A DNA stretch of 5,755 nt from an uncultured bacterium (GTDB lineage: Bacteria; Bacillota; Clostridia; Lachnospirales; Lachnospiraceae), in contig CAMTZV010000118.1 in the NCBI GenBank assembly GCA_947086625.1, forward strand, positions 1 to 5,755. Direction: 5' to 3'. Each line of letters begins with the position of its first letter. Position 1 is the first letter of the stretch. A program made the translations under genes and the position numbers. Under the pieces are notes generated by a model. It saw nothing but the letters and a program-made list of their open reading frames with translations, made no database searches and was not told the DNA's origin. Positions 4,221 to 5,755 of this stretch are shown one piece after another.

Positions 4221-5495
4221 TCAGATCGTGTGCAGACGGTCCGGGGCAATTCCTAGCCCCTTCGCCCAGCTCTCGATATAGGAGCTGGCGCGGTAGTAGA
4301 TGTTGAGTCCCGCAAGAGGCACACCCGCGAACGCGTCGGGAGCGATGCTTGTGACCGCGGCGCCGGGGATCGTGAGGATGTTCAGGCGGATGCAGTTGAA
4401 GAACGCCATGCTTCCGATCCTTGTGACACTCGCCGGGACGGTGAGGCTGGCGAGCGCGTAGCAGCCGTAAAAGCAGCGGTCGGGAACCGCGGTAAGCGTT
4501 GCGGAGAGGGTGACGGAGCTTAAGGTTTCGCAGCCCGAGAAGCAGCCCGCGCCAAGCGTCGTCAGCTTATTTCCGAATGCGGCGTTGCCGAGCCGCTTGC
4601 AGTCGGCAAAGCACTCGGCGCCCACGGTCTGTACGCTGCTGTTGCCGTTTACGAGCATGAGCGAATCGCAGCTTTTGAATGCCTGATCGCCGATGGAGGA
4701 GAGCTCTGCGGGGCCGAAAAAGGAGCAGAGCGCGTCGCAGTCGTAAAAGGCGTATGCGCCGACGCTCTTTACCGTGGCGGGAAGCGTCAGCGTTTCGAGC
4801 GCGTCACAGTTGTAAAAGGCGTAGTCGCCCACCGCCGGTATGGAGGAGAGGGCGGGAAGCGCTGCGAGCGAGCGGCACTCGTAAAAGGCATACGCGCCGA
4901 GCGAGCAGATTTCACCGCTTTTGATCTCACGCAGGCTGCTGCAGCCGTAAAACATGGAGTCCCCGATCGCGCTCACGCCGGAGGGCAGGGTGACGCTCAC
5001 AAGCCCGTCGCAGCCCTTAAACAGCCCGTCCGCCAGCTCGACGACCGGACAGCCCTCAATCGTCTCAGGAATCACAAGCTTGGCGTCGGAAATGCGCAGC
5101 AGCTTGTTGATCGTCACCTTGCCGTATTTGACCTGGTATTCATAGAGTCTGGCGTAGTTGACGGTGACCGTCACCTTACACTTCTTTGTCGTCTTTCCGG
5201 CCTTCGCCGAGATCGTGGCGGTCCCGGGGGCCTTTGCGGTTACCTTTCCCTTCTTGCTGACGGCGGCGACGGCTTTGTCGCTGCTCTTCCATGTGATCTT
5301 CTTTTTTGTCCCGGAAAGCTTAAGCGTCGCGCTCTGCCCTTCCACGAGGGTCAGGGACGTTTTGCTCAGCCTTACTCCCGCGTGTACGGGCGCTGCCGGA
5401 AGGCATGTCATGCAAAACGTAATGAAAAGCAGTGCCAGCACGGCCTTCAGCGGCCGTCTTTTTTTCATGCTTCTTTGATCGTTTCTCTCGTTCAT
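4221..5495 (-). CDS. Secreted Big_2 and BspA-type leucine-rich-repeat protein
   Basis: A 424-residue protein. The ATG at 5495 has AAGGAGG just upstream (complement of about 5502-5508), which decides this start over the longer frame to 5558; the Met at residue 10 is another possible start. A Sec signal peptide covers residues 1-39: KKRR charge cluster at 11-14, hydrophobic core 17-37, likely cut after V-H-A. Residues 41-112 form a bacterial Ig-like Big_2 domain (LSKTSLTLVEGQSATLKL start, W-K-S-S-D core, G-x-A-x-I-x-A end). From about 155 to 395 run about eleven LRR_5/BspA-like repeats on the pattern A/C-F-x-x-C-x-x-L, spaced almost exactly 23 residues apart. Such proteins act outside the cell, in adhesion or surface binding. 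No sorting signal, S-layer domain or transmembrane anchor follows, so it is probably released or held by interactions. It converges on the Spo0A-C gene; a functional link is not shown. Confidence 0.9.
   Translation of the reverse strand: MNERNDQRSMKKRRPLKAVLALLFITFCMTCLPAAPVHAGVRLSKTSLTLVEGQSATLKLSGTKKKITWKSSDKAVAAVSKKGKVTAKAPGTATISAKAGKTTKKCKVTVTVNYARLYEYQVKYGKVTINKLLRISDAKLVIPETIEGCPVVELADGLFKGCDGLVSVTLPSGVSAIGDSMFYGCSSLREIKSGEICSLGAYAFYECRSLAALPALSSIPAVGDYAFYNCDALETLTLPATVKSVGAYAFYDCDALCSFFGPAELSSIGDQAFKSCDSLMLVNGNSSVQTVGAECFADCKRLGNAAFGNKLTTLGAGCFSGCETLSSVTLSATLTAVPDRCFYGCYALASLTVPASVTRIGSMAFFNCIRLNILTIPGAAVTSIAPDAFAGVPLAGLNIYYRASSYIESWAKGLGIAPDRLHTI
4311..5033 (-). repeat. Tandem 69-bp coding repeats (BspA leucine-rich repeats)
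   Basis: The A/C-F-x-x-C-x-x-L motif recurs at residues 181, 203, 226, 249, 272, 295, 318, 341 and 364, a 23-residue (69-bp) period with a single one-residue slip. DNA identity is partial but obvious: the complement shows recurring 'cagttgtaaaaggcgtag'-like strings. The array can change length by recombination between units. Confidence 0.8.
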
Positions 5496-5546
5496 AGAAA
5501 ACCTCCTTCTCTGCGGGCGGACGGGCCGCCGCAATTTCTTACAAAT

Positions 5547-5555
5547 AGTATAACA
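5547..5555 (-). promoter_or_regulatory. Extended -10 promoter for the leucine-rich-repeat gene
   Basis: On the minus strand TGTTATACT combines a TG extension with TATACT (complement of 5547-5552). The -35 zone is weak (ACCACA at 17 bp). Transcription would start near 5540, giving a leader of about 45 nt to the ATG at 5495. Confidence 0.45.
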
Positions 5556-5571
5556 CAACTGCCCGGGATTG

Positions 5572-5580
5572 TGGTATAAT
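5572..5580 (+). promoter_or_regulatory. Rightward extended -10 promoter
   Basis: TGGTATAAT carries a perfect TATAAT (5575-5580) with the TG extension. It points right, divergent from the promoter at 5547-5555. The only element it can reach before a terminator is the 5587-5652 stretch, which has no gene. Confidence 0.4.
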
Positions 5581-5607
5581 CCTGTTTTTGACAGTTAGGC
5601 AAACAAT

Positions 5608-5652
5608 AAACCGCTGCAAACGCAGTATTTATGCGGCATGCAGCGGTTTTTT
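5608..5652. terminator. Strong hairpin terminator
   Basis: AAACCGCTGCA (5608-5618) pairs with TGCAGCGGTTT (5639-5649), with an inner CGCA/TGCG (5621-5624 with 5632-5635), followed by six T at 5647-5652 on the plus strand. On the minus strand TTTATTGTTTG follows the stem. It probably ends the minus-strand gene finishing at 5676, and would also stop any rightward RNA from 5572-5580. Confidence 0.75.
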
Positions 5653-5675
5653 CTGAAAAAATGAAATATAGTAAT

Positions 5676-5755
5676 TTATTCCCTTCCTTTGCTTTTTTTC
5701 TGGATCCCCCTCATCTTCTGCCGGGTGATGAACTGATAATCGGTACGGAAGCCAC
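5676..5755 (-). CDS. C-terminal end of an unidentified gene (5' part outside window)
   Basis: The minus-strand frame is open from the window edge to a TAA (complement of 5676-5678), giving 25 residues that begin GFRTDYQFITRQ and end in a very basic tail, KKSKGRE. The composition is protein-like and a terminator hairpin follows at the expected distance (about 25 nt), which supports a real gene end. The fragment is too short to assign a family. It would be co-directional with the leucine-rich-repeat gene but separated from it by the hairpin. Confidence 0.5.
   Translation of the reverse strand, partial: GFRTDYQFITRQKMRGIQKKSKGRE

Noticed and set aside
4679..5478. Plus-strand arginine-rich and other ORFs opposite the leucine-rich-repeat gene
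   Set aside because: They are antisense shadows of a clear domain-bearing gene, with biased composition and no ribosome binding sites.
5496..5558. Upstream Met (5558) as start of the leucine-rich-repeat protein
   Set aside because: It would place basic residues ahead of the signal peptide and ignore the strong GGAGG just before 5495; the stretch also contains the mRNA leader and the -10 region.

Overview
The window looks like chromosomal DNA of a spore-forming Firmicute, most likely a Clostridia/Lachnospiraceae-type gut bacterium. This rests on the Spo0A-type DNA-binding domains, an AgrC/AgrA-like kinase and regulator style, strong GGAGG ribosome binding sites, intrinsic terminators, and a secreted Big_2 plus BspA-type leucine-rich-repeat protein. 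The assignment is inferred from gene content; no marker gene is present.

Layout, left to right. (1) 1-531 (+): the 3' end of a lysine/tyrosine/glycine-rich, propeller-like protein. (2) 532-753: no full gene. It holds a Fur-like palindrome, a bidirectional terminator, and a minus-strand promoter that would drive a short RNA of about 90 nt. The block resembles the antitoxin half of a type I toxin-antitoxin locus with the toxin decayed. (3) 754-1542 (-): a receiver plus Spo0A-C response regulator, a divergent Spo0A paralog. (4) 1543-2033: a 491-bp divergent regulatory region. It has two mirror-image promoters whose -35 elements lie inside the arms of an 18/21 inverted repeat, then a possible terminated RNA of about 130 nt, then a foldable leader. 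(5) 2034-2546 (+): a stand-alone GHKL ATPase domain with no sensor and no phosphoacceptor histidine. (6) 2547-2774: a hairpin, a perfect DnaA box, two inverted 0A-box-like sites and a TATAAT. (7) 2775-3485 (+): a receiver-LytTR regulator with a degraded receiver active site. (8) 3661-4167 (+): a second Spo0A-C protein with no receiver, carrying a small cysteine-containing N-terminus. (9) 4221-5495 (-): a secreted Big_2 and leucine-rich-repeat protein, convergent with the previous gene across a shared terminator. (10) 5496-5755: divergent extended -10 promoters, a strong hairpin terminator, and the last 25 codons of a minus-strand gene.

The central 754-4167 block is the main point of interest. 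It combines two Spo0A-C proteins that look more like each other than like canonical Spo0A, a split kinase-like ATPase, and a LytTR regulator whose receiver seems unable to bind Mg2+ normally. My inference is that this is an accessory regulatory module derived from sporulation or quorum-sensing parts. It may respond through ATPase-protein contacts rather than a classical His-to-Asp relay. No experimental function can be read from the sequence.
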